Assembly (NCBI RefSeq): GCF_023065955.2
Contig: NW_026622985.1
Coordinates: 76,869,931 to 76,933,930, forward strand
Reading direction: 5' to 3'
DNA length: 64,000 nucleotides
Origin: Ursus arctos
Lineage: Eukaryota; Chordata; Mammalia; Carnivora; Ursidae
Position 1 is the first letter of the stretch. Every line of letters begins with the position of its first letter. The position numbers were made by a program, and so were the translations under genes. The notes under the pieces were generated by a model, which was not told where the DNA came from, searched no databases, and saw only the letters and a list, made by a program, of their open reading frames with translations. Shown here in pieces: positions 1-11,834 of the stretch.

Positions 1-649
1 TAGGTAAGAACAGTTAATTTCATGAGTTTTTTCTTGCAAAAATATTAAAGAAACTCTGGCTAGAAGCAAAAAGACAGTAACTTAAAATATCCTGGATTTA
101 GTAGACTTTATTTTGAGCTTGCAAGGCACTGACACATCTAGAATGTTTTCATAATAAAAAAAAAACAACCCAGAATCTTCAATAGAATTTGTTAACAACT
201 TTGTTGACTATGAAGTGCAATTTTGAGGAAAATTGTAGGAAACTTTATAAAAATTTAGAACAATAAGACCATATTTGAAAAAAAAAATTTTACAGAAAAG
301 TCTATTGATATAGTTTTAGAAACAGATACAACTAAGAAATGTATTGAAGCATAAATATATGCCAAGAGTAACTTATTATTTTTAGTGGTTCAGAAAACTA
401 ATGAGACTTCTTAAATTTTTCTTTAATATATATGGATATTAAAACAAAATTTATACATTAAAACATATATATATACATATTTATTTTTAGAAATATTTAT
501 TTTAAAAATCATTTTTTATAGTAACAAGGCCTACCAACATAAAACAATGAAAATATTTTATGAAATTATGAAATCTTTAGTAACCCCATTTACTGTCAAA
601 AATTTTCCAGTTTGGAAGAATAAACTAAATGATCACCCCATGTTTTATA
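1..649. other. AT-rich stretch, no gene seen
   Basis: This stretch is AT-rich with short homopolymer and TA runs, for example around 460-490. I recognise no repeat family, and there is no open frame of useful length. It ends at the target duplication of the first SINE. Confidence 0.5.
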
Positions 650-659
650 TTCTTGCAAT

Positions 660-851
660 CCCCCCCCCTTTTTTTAAAGATTTTATTTATTTGACAGCAT
701 ACAAGCAGGTAGAGTAGCAGGCAGAAAGAGAGGGAAAAGTAGGCTCCCCGCTGAACAAGGAGCCTGATGCGGGGCTCGATCCCAGACCCCTGGGATCATG
801 ACTTGAGCCGAAGGCAGTCCCTTAACCAACTGAGCCACCCAGGCACCCCTG
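660..851 (-). mobile_element. Can-SINE (tRNA-Lys-derived), minus strand
   Basis: The copy reads inverted: a poly-T and 'aaagattttatttattt' tail on the left, then the body, ending at the head 'gccacccaggcacccc'. The tRNA-derived head carries recognisable box A and box B sequence (ctcagttggttaag and gatcgagcc type, reversed). A 10-bp target duplication flanks it (ttcttgcaat at 650-659, ttcttacaat at 852-861, one mismatch). The C8 run at 660-668 lies outside the normal tail. Confidence 0.92.
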
Positions 852-879
852 TTCTTACAATTCTTTACAATTATCCTCA

Positions 880-1640
880 GCTAAAATTTGGTCATTGGCA
901 GACCATACCACTATTCCTTGTATTCTACTCCCCCTGATTTCAATTTCCTTTTTATTGAGATATATTCTAGTTCTTTCACCAAATATGTGCGATAAACTTT
1001 TCCACTATTTGAAAATGTCTTTACATCATACATAGTCTTGAATGATAATTGAACTGGGTATAAGATTCTTAGGTGACATTTATTTTTTCTTAGCACTTTT
1101 AAGGGTCCATTGTCTTTGAGCCTCTAACATTGCTACTGAAAACTAATTGTTGTTCCTTTTTATGTAACTCTTTTCCTTTTTTCTTTTTTAATTTACTTAT
1201 TTGAGAGAGAGTGCATGCATGCATGCGTGAGCCAGTGGGAGGGGCAGAGCGAGAGGGAGAATCCTTAAGCAGACTCTGATGATTGTGAGTGCAACATGGG
1301 CCTTGATCCCAGGACCCTGAGATCATGCCCTGAGCCAAAATCAAGAGTTGGCTGCTTAACCAACTGAGCCAATAGATGCCTCACTCATCTTTTCTTTATA
1401 GTTGCTTTCAACACTTTTTCTCCAGATTTTGTGAGGAGCAACTTAACTTTTAACAAGACGTCAATTTCTTCTTATTCAATGTGTTTAGGAATAAGTGGTT
1501 GATTTCAATTTGATAATTCATGTTTTACTAACTCTAAATGATCTCAGCCATTATTTTTTCAAATATTGCCCCAGTGGCATTCCCTCTATTTTCTTCTATT
1601 GGCAGTCCTCTTAATGACTGTAGCCAACTCTACTGCCTGG
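880..1640 (-). mobile_element. Old L1 fragment, ORF1 region, minus strand
   Basis: Read on the minus strand, this matches the 3' half of an old mammalian L1 ORF1. The order is a segment with 'gcaatatttgaaaaaataatggctgag', then after the SINE 'ggacccttaaaagtgctaag' and 'aatcttatacccagttcaa'. The latter corresponds to the family's conserved 'NxxFLYPxQLSFKT'-like stretch. It is heavily diverged and split by the SINE at 1183-1380. No intact reading frame remains. The subfamily is not assigned. Confidence 0.65.
1183..1380 (-). mobile_element. Can-SINE (older subfamily), minus strand, inside L1
   Basis: The tail is on the left (tttttaatttacttatttgagagagag) and the diverged head on the right (accaactgagccaatagatgcct). 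A short GCAT repeat (gcatgcatgcatgcg) sits in the pyrimidine-rich half of the body. The copy interrupts the L1 ORF1 fragment, so it is younger than that L1. It is more diverged than the bear-type copies elsewhere in the window. Confidence 0.88.
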
Positions 1641-2680
1641 CCAGTCCACACCATTCCAACTGCTTCCTTCTTATACACTTTCACTGTAAAGACTAAAACT
1701 GCTAAATATTCACTTTACAAGTTTCTCTTGAACTGGGGCTTGCCAAATGGCAGTTTTAAGCAAAAAAGATGTTGAGTGGAATTACACTTCAGCATTTCTG
1801 GGGGCAACTCTTTCTTTCATGATGAAAAGGGAGACCCAATAACTATTTCTCCTTTCCCCTTCCTTCTTGCCACAAACTGAAATGCCATGAGAGGAGGTTC
1901 AGTGGCCTTCATATGGACCTAAGTAAAAGGCTGACATAGAATCCGAGATGGCATCTGTGACATACCTGAGGCAAAAATCTATTGCTGATTAGCTGCCTCC
2001 TCCAAATTTCTAATTACATACTAGCTCAGTTTCTTAGAGTGTGTGGAAAGGACTTAGGTGGTGATACCTTACTAGACTTGAGAGAAACATACCCAGGGTG
2101 AACGTGAGGTGAGAGAAACATGGAAACAAAGCAAAGAAAGATGCCAAGCAAGCTAATGCAATGCATTACTACCTGAATATTTATTTGTTCACCAAGAGAC
2201 ACAAAGAGATACGAGAGGTTCTCAGTAAACATAGTCACTGGGCACATAAAATATTTTTTAAATGTTGAAAGGAGGGACTTCACATCAGAATAGTTCACTG
2301 GGGAGATAATAGAGGGTCTCAGGCTTCCTATGAGATTATATAAGGGGAAACAGATGATGGGGCTAACTGGTGGGGAATCTCTTGTACTTCCATGTCATAT
2401 CCAGGCCCTTGATGGTCAGTCATTAAGTTATATCTCACACTCCATGGTATGTTGTTTCATCCAAGTCTAAAAGAGGAGAGGTGATCCTGAAAGGTGGTTG
2501 TGGACAGAGAGAGAGAGAAGAAAGGAGATATTTGGGAGCATCTAAGAAAACAGAATTTTTATATTAAAAATTCCAATACTTACTCTGAGATTTCTCAAAC
2601 ATCTTCTATTTTCAATCATAGGACTTACTACTAGATATACTACTAGATATAATATTCATGTACCTATTACCTTTCACCCT
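1641..2680. other. Unassigned sequence
   Basis: I recognise no gene or repeat family here. A (GA)n run, 'gagagagagagaaga', lies near 2505-2520. The open frames present are short and lack recognisable motifs. Confidence 0.4.
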
Positions 2681-2686
2681 CTAATG

Positions 2687-2795
2687 GTTTGTAAGCTCAT
2701 GAAGACAAGGATTTGTCTATTTTGTTTTTGTTGTTAAGCTGCTATTTCCAAGCACCAAGAATAATAATCTCTTGGAACACAATATATGAATTAAT
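2687..2795 (+). mobile_element. L2 3'-end fragment
   Basis: The segment follows the L2 3'-terminal pattern: 'gtaagctcatgaagacaaggatttgtctattttg', a 'tatttccaagcacc' block, then a degenerate 'cttggaacacaatatatgaatt' tail. It is strongly diverged, as expected for a repeat that predates placental radiation. The 3' end of a MIR element shares some of this pattern, so L2 versus MIR is not certain. Confidence 0.55.
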
Positions 2796-2930
2796 TGCAG
2801 CCATGATGCCTTGCCCTACTCCTTGGATATTAATATGAAGATGAACCAGGTTCATTTTTTGGTGTTTTGGACAGCTTAGAGTCATCCCTATCAGACATTC
2901 CCTACATGGCATGTGATAAAGAATATTTGG

Positions 2931-3135
2931 CCAAGTATTCTAGTGGTTAAGAACTCTAATTTTAGAGTCTTATTGCCTGAATTTAAATTCTGGCTCTTCT
3001 ATTTATAGTTGTATAATCTTGTGAAAATACTTGAACAACTTTGTTTCCTCCTCTGCCAAATGATACTATAAATAATATCTATTTCATATGGCCATTGTAA
3101 GGAATATATGCAAGTCATATGTAAGGAATTTCCAT
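2931..3135 (+). mobile_element. MIR element
   Basis: The MIR blocks appear in order: 'tctagtggttaagaactc' (tRNA-derived 5' part), 'ttgcctgaatttaaattctggctctt', 'tgtataatcttgtgaaaatacttgaacaactttgtttcctc' (core), 'ccaaatgatactataaataa' and 'tatttcatatggccattgtaaggaatat'. The match runs almost full length in the plus orientation. This is an ancient tRNA-derived SINE. Confidence 0.85.
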
Positions 3136-5554
3136 GGTGTAATCCTCTGATGGTGTTCTTATGTTCAGAGTCTAGCCAGAAAAACAGAAAACATTCAAAA
3201 TACTTAAAATAGAGGGAGTTTAATGTATATAACTTGTTACACAGGTGATAGAAAAGCTGAGAAGTGAACAGGAAGCTGTGGTGAAACAGTCCACAAATGA
3301 GCAACAGTAGATTGTAGCTACAATCTCTAGACCTAGGAACAAAGGGTAAGGTAATGGTATGAGAACTCAGAGGCCAGAGTCATGTGACTGGAAGCTAGTG
3401 CCTTAAAGGAGAAGCAGCCAATGCCTGGTGATCAGGATGGGATGATGTACAAGGGCAAGACAGACAAAAAAATCTGCTTCCTCTCTTCTTTCATCTTTCC
3501 ATCCTCCCATATGCAAAGCACAATTGTAAGACAAATGACAAGGGATTTTTGAAAATACAATTTATGGAATCAGATCACCAATTTCACAGAGCAAAAAAGG
3601 AGAAGGGTAAGAAAGGGATATGAGGGCAAAAAGGACCAGGTTCTGTTCTATCTTATCTATCATTATTAGAATCATCTTTGCTAATATTTCAGCCTTTTCC
3701 AGCTCTATTGTTCAATGTAATTCAAAAGATTTTTATTTCTTTAGAATTACCTACAAATTACTTTCTATGCTATTGCATTTGAGAGCAGAAATTATACTTA
3801 TTATCTTAGTGTAACCCACATTACTAAGTGTCTTGTTCATGGAAAATACTCAAGTATGCAAGTTATAAATGAAATTGGTTTTATAAATCCGTATTAGGAC
3901 TTTACAGTCAAGCCTTGACCAGTTCACTTCTAATTTCATTTTACACTTCCCTGTTAGAATAAATCACAATTTTTATGCAAAGCAAATGAGTGTCCCATTT
4001 TCATTACCAGCTCTCTATATTAATCATATGATCAAGGGTAATTGTCATGATAGAGTTTCTAACATTTTTTTTCTTTATGCTATCAGTTTTTATCAATGAA
4101 AGATTCATTGTATCTAGACATTGCTCATTGTGTGTTTCTCAAAGCTAATTAGTTTTAGCATTAGTGAATCATATTTTCTTCATTTTATTTGAAATATCTG
4201 TAAATCTAAAGTCTGTCCATTTAACAATTAGTAAGTTTTAAGAGTACTTCCTCTCAAAAGTTGTTTAATTTATGAAATTTCATCTTTTGTAAAAAGAATT
4301 ATTTTTATTTTTAAAAAGATACTTTGGAATATTTTTTTTTGAAAATTTCCTCAAACTAATGTATTTTTAAATGGGATGCCATTGCATATAGGATATCCCA
4401 CTACAAATCCTCTACATTGCCAACTATAAATAAAAGTCAGATCTAGAAAAAAGATAGTTTTATTATCTTAATTGACTCTATTTCTAAAATTACTCTGCTT
4501 TTCAGAGTGAATACTCTTATGTAGTTAAAAACTTAAGATTATTCATCAACATAGTGCATATTCCCTCTGGCATTTAGACACCCTTTATCTTACTCGTTGC
4601 ACAATACAGTGTTTAGAACTGTGAAGCTTTTCTGTGATGCACAAGATACAGAATTTAAAGGACAAAGAGATAAGAATAAACAGCAGCCCCAATTTCTCAA
4701 ATTAAGTTAAATAGGATATTTTGTTAGAATGGCTACAACTCATATTCATGCATTTATTATAAGTGAATCTCTCTCTAGTTTGTCTTTCTACTGAGATATT
4801 TGTAGAACCTGATATGTTTGGAACATTTCCCATATTGGTTCCATATTTCAAAAAATAGTGGTTTACAGTGCAATATATTTCATCATTCTTGTACTACTTC
4901 AATTACTATAGCTACATTCACAGGGTAAGGAATCTGAAAATTGCCTAATCCCAAAGCTAAGTCTGTGGGGATTGAGACTGCACCTAGTAAAGCCATGGAG
5001 AAAGGAATCCAAATTTAAACCAAGGCAGGGTCATGGATATGAACCAGATTTAGAATTTTTTTCTGCTCCTCCCACAAAAAAGACAGTGAAAACAAAGAGG
5101 AGATAAAATCTAGAGAGCAAAGGAATATGTATAGTTTAAAATCAAGAACATGTTTAGGGGTCAGAAGAACAATGGCTATTATTCGAGGAGACTACAAGAG
5201 ACTATGTTGTAGGTTAGTTTGTGGCTTTTTAAAAATCTTTTTAAGCATAGTTAAAATTATCTTTCAAGATGAGCGTAAGTCTACGGAATGATATAGTAGA
5301 TATCTACCTGAAATAATGAAAGCTTTGTTAAAATGCATGTATTTGGAAGATGCTGTTTTATGCCGAGTCTGCCAATAAAAGGATCTGGATTTAGTTTATC
5401 CTGTTACTAGTTGAGGATACTTAATCTAAATACTGCTTTAAAAATAATTTTGCTCTTTTTGAATTTTATATTCTCAAGTGCTGTAGAAATAGTGCAATAG
5501 AAATATGTGAGCCACACATGTGAACAGTGTATTTAACTTGTCTACTAGGATCTG
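3136..5554. other. Long unassigned AT-rich stretch
   Basis: No gene or confident repeat was found in this 2.4-kb block. Around 3165-3450 there is a purine-rich segment that may be an old repeat, and 3720-3840 has a weak MIR/L2-like tail (ggaaaatactcaagtatg). Neither is firm. The rest is AT-rich and looks like ancient single-copy DNA. Confidence 0.4.
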
Positions 5555-5929
5555 TTCAAATACTTGTCAATTTTTAAATTGAGTTGTTTGCTTTCTATTT
5601 TGTCATACAGATGTATTCCAAGTATTTCTCCCTATTCTGTGACTTGCTGTTTCATTTTCTTAAGGGTATTCTTTAAATAGAAAAAAAAATCTTTTAAATT
5701 TGAATCAGCCCCATTTATAATTTTTAAAGGCTTATTATTTTTTGACCTATCACCCCAAATTACAAAATTTATTGTATTTTCCTCTGGAAGATTATGGTTG
5801 TTCATTTATACCTGTACTTTAATTTGTGTTATAATTTTTTGTATGGTGTAGGTAAGGTCAATATTCATTTTTCCCAAATGGATATTAACTATTAGTGGGT
5901 TCACTTTTGAGTCTATTAATCTATAGGTA
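5555..5929 (-). mobile_element. Old L1 fragment, ORF2 3' region, minus strand
   Basis: The plus strand shows the reversed C-terminal part of ORF2: 'atttttaaattgagttgtttgctttctatttt', 'gtatttctccctattctgtgacttgctgtttc', then 'attcatttttcccaaatggatat'. It is highly diverged and abuts a second L1 copy whose ORF2 order starts again at about 5930. Two separate insertions are therefore more likely than one. Confidence 0.6.
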
Positions 5930-7085
5930 TACAATTTGTTTACTCATTCATTTATTGATGGACATATGGGTTATAGCCTCTAGGCTATTGTGAATAATGC
6001 TGCTATAAACTTCTGTGTACAAGTTTCTGCAGGGACATAGGTTTTCATTTCTCCTGGACATATACCAGGAATAGAATTGCTGGACTATATAGGAACTCTG
6101 TTTAACGTTTTTTAGAAACTGTTTCCCACAATGACTTTACCACTTTACATTCCCACCAGTGATGTACTAGGGTTCTAATCTCTTCATATCCTCACCAACA
6201 CATGTTAATTTTTGTTTTTGATTATAGTCATCTTTTTATTACGTTAGTCACCATACCGTACATTAGTTCTTGATGTAGTGTTCTATGATTCATTGTTTGT
6301 GCATAACACCCAGGGCTCCATCACTGGGCTAGTCATCCTAATGGATCTTCATTGTGGTTTTGATTCACATTTTCTTAGTGACAAAGGATGGTGAACATCC
6401 TTCCATGTGCTTGTTGGTCATTTATCTTATTTGGAGAAATGTCTACTCAAGTCCTTTGCCCATTTTAAAAATTGGACTGTTTGTCTTTTTGTTGTTGAGC
6501 TGTAAGTGTTCTTTATATATTCTGAATACCAAACCCTGATCTATGGCTTGAAAATCGTTTCTTCCATTTCATATGTTGCCTTTTTACTTCCTATTAATAA
6601 TGTCCTTTAAGGTACAAAATTTTTTGACAAAGCCCACCTTATGTATATAGGTTTTTCTGTTGCTCTTGGTGTCAAATCTAACAATCCATTGCCAAATATG
6701 AGGTCATGAAGAATTACCTGTCTGTATGTGTGTGTTTTGACGATGTTTTCTTCTAAGACTTTTATATTTAAGTCACTGATCCATTTTGAGTTCATTGTTC
6801 TATATAAAGTAGGGGTCCAATTTCATTCTTACATGCAGTTATCTAATTCTTTATTCCCCAACCAGTGATCTTGACTCCCTTGTCAAAAAATAATTGGCCA
6901 TGGGTTTGGGCGTTGTTTCTGAGATCTTAATTCTATTCCCTTGGTTTATAATATTTATCCACAGGCCTGCTATCTATCCATATGCTTGTGGACACACATT
7001 TTCCTTTTCCTTGGGTAAATGCCTGGGAGAGTAATTAATTGCTGGGTTAAGTAATACATGTATTTTTATTTTTAAAGAAACCTGT
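5930..7085 (-). mobile_element. L1 fragment, ORF2 C-terminal region, minus strand
   Basis: Read on the plus strand, the familiar reversed ORF2 3' blocks appear: 'cattcatttattgatggacatatggg', 'attgtgaataatgctgctataaac', 'ggaatagaattgctgga', 'cattcccaccagtgatgta', 'tgttggtcatttatctta', 'ttgcccattttaaaaattgg', 'gttgctcttggtgtcaaatctaa' and 'tccattttgagttcattgttc'. The order is collinear with an intact L1, interrupted by a 97-bp nested L1 at 6233-6329. The final ~100 bases (6985-7085) repeat an 'aattgctgggttaag' block, so a second overlapping fragment may be joined here. No coding frame survives. Confidence 0.8.
6233..6329 (-). mobile_element. Severely 5'-truncated L1 nested in older L1
   Basis: This is 97 bases of a younger carnivore L1 3' UTR in reverse: 'cgttagtcaccataccgtac', 'gatgtagtgttctatgattc' and 'cataacacccagggctcc'. 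It starts with the complement of its poly-A. It is bounded by a perfect 8-bp target duplication, tagtcatc, at 6225-6232 and 6330-6337. Removing it restores continuity of the host L1. Confidence 0.8.
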
Positions 7086-8280
7086 CTTTTCCTCACCATG
7101 GTCAGTATCCTGCAGCTAGGTTTATTGACCCTCTCTGCAAAATTAGGATTTCTGTTGGTATCTGTCCCAGTGTATTCCACCAGATGCTGTTACAGTCTAA
7201 GTGATGAACTTTGAGCCATTCTGGAGAATTATTTTGTACTTGTTAAGGAGCAAGAATTTCCTGTCCCCTTTAAGTTGCTTCTAGCTGTGTTAAGAATCAA
7301 ATTGACATGAGACAGAAGAAAATAAAATTTAATTTTGTACAATCCATACAGACATGAAAATTCTAAAGAAGTCAGGCCAAATGAAGTATGTAGGTCACCT
7401 TAGTTTAGGGTGGAGGAGGTAGGGATTTGGGACTTCAAAGGGAAGGAATACAATTCACAGGACAATAAGAAGAAAAGCAGACATTTGGTAATTAGATTCT
7501 TGTCCTACCATACAGATGAGTCACTCAGATAAATTTTCTCTGGCAATAACCCTTATCCTGAGAAAGACCCCCAATTTGGATTCTCTATGTAGTTAAGGGA
7601 GAAGCAAAAGTTTCTCTTGACCTTTCAGGGTTTCAATTGCCTTTAGCTCAAAATAATCTTCATGCCAAGGTAGCCCGTATAGTTTCTTCCTCTCAAATTT
7701 CCCTGAGGTTTTTAGAAATTAAAAGTTGAGCTGGTAGATGGTTACATGAGTCCCTTAGTCCTGAAAATAGATCAATTTAAAATCAGTTTAAACCGATACA
7801 GGTATAATCTCAAAGTTAAGTCTGTGGTTCAAGCAATTAGGCATTAGACAGACATTTCTACAGAAACAAAAGAAAAAAGAATGGTTAATGATCAGATCAA
7901 ATTATAGACCAGTTTTGAGCTCTTAGAGTAGCCAGTCAAGAAGAGTTCTAGATGTCAGGCTTGAAGATTCTTCAGATAGAGGACAGGCCGTGGCAATCTG
8001 ACAGATCTTCCTGGTTTGTAGTTCAAATGTTGGTGTTCTGTGGGTCACTCAAAAAGAAAAGGTTTGAAAATTATCTATACATGAGTTATTGTAGCTATTT
8101 CTCAGATGTTTACATCAAGTTGTTTGTATTCAGTTTGCAGGGGCTTCAGGAAAAAGGGTGGTTTTAGTTTTCAAATGATTCCAAATGATTCCGTGTAAGA
8201 AAGATGGGAGAAAAATATTAGTTTGGAGGGTTGTTGCCAAGCATTGGAGAACATAAATCAGGATCTAATTCAGTTTATTA
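7086..8280. other. Unassigned; possible old LTR-type repeat
   Basis: No gene was recognised. The block 7240-8280, together with 10248-10843 on the other side of the L1 insertion, looks like one contiguous diverged sequence. It has a retroviral-LTR flavour, with purine-rich tracts and 'gacagaagaaaataaaatttaatttt', but I cannot name a family. The assignment to an LTR element is a guess. Confidence 0.25.
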
Positions 8281-8294
8281 AAATCTAATATCTA
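8281..8294. repeat. 14-bp target-site duplication, left copy
   Basis: The sequence aaatctaatatcta occurs here and, identically, at 10234-10247. The two copies bracket the 5'-inverted L1 and define it as one insertion event. Confidence 0.92.
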
Positions 8295-10233
8295 GCAATT
8301 TTGGGGTGGAGTCTTTTGGGTTTTCCACAGAAAGTATCATCTGTGAAGAGTGAGAGTTTGACTTCTTTGCCAATTTGAATGCCTTTTATTTCGTTTTGTT
8401 GTCTGATGGCTGAGGCTAGGGCTTCTAGTACGATGTTGAACAACAGTGAAGAGAGTAGACATACCTGTGGTGTTCATGACCTTAGGGGAAAAGTCCTCAG
8501 GTTTTCCCCACTGAGAATGATATTTGCTGTGGGTTTTCATATAAGGTTTTTATGATACTGAGGCATGTTCCCTCAATCCCTACACTGTGGAGAGTTTTAA
8601 TCAAGAAAGGATGTTATATTTTGTCAAATGCTTTTTCTGCATCAGTTGAGAGGATCATATGGGTCTTCTCCTTTATTAATGTGATCTATCACATTGATTG
8701 ATTTGTGAATGTTGAACCAACCTTGCAGCCCAGGAATAAATCCCACTTGGTTGTGGCGAATTATCCTTTAAACGTACTGTTGGATCCTAGTGGCTAGTAT
8801 CTTGGTGAGAATTTTGGCATCCATGTTCATCAGGGATATTGGTCTGTAATTCTTTTTGGTGGGATTTTTGTCTGGTTTTGGAATCAAGGGAATCTTGGCC
8901 TCATAGAGTTTGGAAGTTTTCCTTCCTTTTCTATTTTTTGAAACAACTTCAGAAGAATAGTTGTTAATTCTTTAAATGTTTGGTAGAATACCCCTGGGAA
9001 TCCATCTGGCCCTGGACTCTTGTTTGTTGAGAGATTTTTGATTACAGCTTCAATTTCCTTGCTATTTATGGGTCTGTTCAGGTTTTCTATTTCTTCCAGA
9101 TTGCCTAATTTGCTGGCATAGAGTTGCTCATAATATGTTCTTGTAATTGTTCATATTTCCTTAATGTTGGTTGTGATCTCTCCTCTTTTATTCATGATTA
9201 ATTTGGGTCCTTTCTCTTTTCTTTTTGATAAGTCTGGTTAAGGGTTTATTGATCTTATTAGTTCTTTCAAAGAACCTTTATTCTTTCAAAGCTTCTACTT
9301 TCATTGATCTGTTCTACTGTTCTTGTGGTTTCTATTTCATTGATTTCTGCTCTAATCTTTATTAATTCTCATCTCCTGCTTGGTTTAGGCTTTTTTGCTG
9401 TTCTTTCTCCAGCTCCTTTAGGTATATGGTTAGGTTGTGTATTTGAGACTTTCCTTGTTTCTTGAGAAAGGCTTGTCTTGCTATGTACTTCCTTCCTAGG
9501 ACTGCCTTTACTCCAAAGGTGTTGAGCAGTTAGATGAAAGACCTAAATGTGAGACAGGAATCCATCAAAATCCTAGGTGAGAATACAGGCAGCACCTTCT
9601 TACACGTTGGCCACAGCAAATTCTTGCTAGACACATCTCCAAAGGCAAGGGAAAAGCAAAAATGAACTATTGGGACTTCATCAAGATAAAAAGCGTCTGC
9701 ACAGCAAAGGAAATAGTCAACAAAACTAAAAGGCAACCCACAGAATGGGAGAAGATATTTGTAAAGGGCTAATATCCAAGATCTATAAAGAACTTATTAA
9801 ACACAACACCCAAAAAACAAATAATCATCATACACACAATAGAATATTACTTAGCCATCAGAAAGGATGAATACTTACCATTTACATTGACATGGATGGA
9901 ACTGGAGGGGATTATGCAGAGTGAAATAAGTCAATCAGAGAAAGACCATTATCATATGGTTTCACTCATATGTGAAATTTAAGGAACAGTTCAGAAGATC
10001 ATAGGGAAAGGGAAGGAAAACTGAAGAAGTCATCAGAGAGGGATATCATGAGAGACTCAACTAGCGGAAACTGAGGGTTGCTGGAGGGAAGGTGGCTGGG
10101 GGCATGGGGTAACTCAGTGATGGGGTAAGGAGAGCATGTGATTTGATGAACAATGGGTGTTATATGCAACTGATGAATTACTGAACTGTACATCTGAAAC
10201 TAATGTACTATATGTTGGCTAATTTAATTTAAA
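8295..10233 (+). mobile_element. 5'-inverted (twin-primed) L1 insertion
   Basis: The left part, 8295 to about 9526, is L1 ORF2 in reverse. On the minus strand it covers the reverse transcriptase region up to the catalytic FTDD codons (8336-8347). The right part, about 9531-10233, is the C-terminal end of ORF2, the 3' UTR and a short A-rich tail on the plus strand. Perfect 14-bp target duplications flank the whole. Compared with a complete L1, several hundred bases are missing at the inversion junction, and a further deletion occurs near 9829. This is the structure expected from twin priming during target-primed reverse transcription. The reading frames carry stops and the element is dead. Confidence 0.9.
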
Positions 10234-10247
10234 AAATCTAATATCTA
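10234..10247. repeat. 14-bp target-site duplication, right copy
   Basis: This is identical to 8281-8294 and directly follows the A-rich end of the inverted L1. Confidence 0.92.
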
Positions 10248-10843
10248 CAGAGGGGTGTTATTGAAACATTTTTTTTGTCTATAATCACTCTCATTTTTAC
10301 CAAAGACAGCCAAATTAACCTCGATTTGCTTCAAAATAAGTATAGTTTCAAAAAAACAGAAAAACCATAGCCTAATTATTTATAAAAGCACAGCAAGAAT
10401 AGCAGCTGACCATAGAGGCTCTTTGCTGGAAGTTTTTATAAGGAATCTTTAGATTGAACTTTTAACTTCTTGAGGCCAGAAGCCAAGCCAAATACTTGCC
10501 ATCAGACTTCACCTGCAAAATCTATAGATCTGACTGCAAAGCTTGAAAAGACAGATTCAAACATTCTAAGGTTCTTGCACCTGCCAGGAAATGACCTTCT
10601 TTATTAACTGGGCCAGGCTGCTGTGTAGCAACGTACCAGGCTGATATTTCTTTAAGGGCTTCAAAAAGTCAGTTCCTTAAAGCTATCTGGTCATATCTGA
10701 GTCTATGCCTATCTCTCTCAAATATGACATTCCAGGAAAAGCCTTGGAAATATGTTTCCAATTATGTCTCACCATAAGTAGAACAGATTCTTACTGAACT
10801 TATATTATTTAGCAATTTATTGATTATTGATTTATATAAGAAT
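10248..10843. other. Unassigned; continuation of the interrupted block
   Basis: This is the resumption of the sequence that stops at 8280. No gene was found. It includes 'ttaactgggccaggctgctgtgtagcaacg' style moderately GC-rich text, unlike the AT-rich flanks, which suggests an old repeat of a family I cannot identify. Confidence 0.25.
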
Positions 10844-10853
10844 ACTGAGAATT

Positions 10854-11023
10854 CTTTTTAAAGAATTTTTATTTTTTATTTATTTGTCAGAGAGAGTAAG
10901 AACACAGGCAGAGGAAGAAGCAGCAGGCTCCCTGCTGAGCAAGGAGTCCGATGTGGGACCCCGGGATGATGGCCTAAGCTGAAGGCAGATGCTTAATCAA
11001 CTGAGCCACCCCAGCATCCCCTC
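10854..11023 (-). mobile_element. Can-SINE, minus strand
   Basis: The reversed tail (ctttttaaagaatttttattttttatttatttg) leads into the body and then the head (caactgagccaccccagcatcc). A 10-bp target duplication flanks it: actgagaatt at 10844-10853 and actgagagtt at 11024-11033, one mismatch. About 15 bases are missing around box B, where 'gggaccccgggatgatgg' replaces the usual spacing. Confidence 0.9.
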
Positions 11024-11033
11024 ACTGAGAGTT

Positions 11034-11834
11034 TTTGAATTCTGCGGAGTTCAGGTAGGAAGTAAAGATAAATGTTTCAATTCGTCCACAAAGGTATGTA
11101 TTATGAAATTGCTGTTAAGTCAGTTTAAGAGAAAAAGTTTTCTTAAATCTATAAAAACAAAGCATTTAAAAAACTAGCAATGTCTCAAATGAAAAGCTAT
11201 AAATATTATAATCATTAGTTCCAGAAATTTTTACCTACTTTATGATCTTAAAGAAGTGTGTTCGGAGTTCTTTCCACAAGTCTCATTGAACATGAAGCAC
11301 AGTTGCAGGACACTTTTATAAAAGAATCTGAATAAAAGTTTGTAAATAAGACTTTAAAAAAATGGCCATGTTTAAAGATCTGTTTAGAGTACATTACAAT
11401 GCAGTTGACAAGGAAATTTGGTTATTTCTGTGACCAACAACACTGCAAGAAAGCATAACAGAACATCAGATTTCTATGAGTTTCATACAATTTTTAGAAC
11501 ACTTCTTTTAATAATATATCCAGATAGATATAATCCAAGAGGGCTTCATATCACGTTTTAAACAATGCTTCCCATGTAATTTAACATACCAAATAAGCCT
11601 AATTAAATTTTTCATAAAAATATTTTCAGTTGGATTGTGGATAAAAACACTTCACTTTAGAATTTGATTTTGGGAAGTATGTAAAAAATATATCAAAGGG
11701 TTTGAACATTTGATTAAATATTACTTCATAGTGATTTGTGATCCTATTATCCATTTAACTAAAGTGAAAAGTGAAAGATATCAAAGGCAAATATAGAAGG
11801 TTACCTTTTTGTGAGCAAAATTTAGTTTTTTCAA
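11034..11834. other. Unassigned AT-rich sequence
   Basis: No gene or repeat family was recognised. The block is AT-rich, with scattered short A and T runs. Confidence 0.4.
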
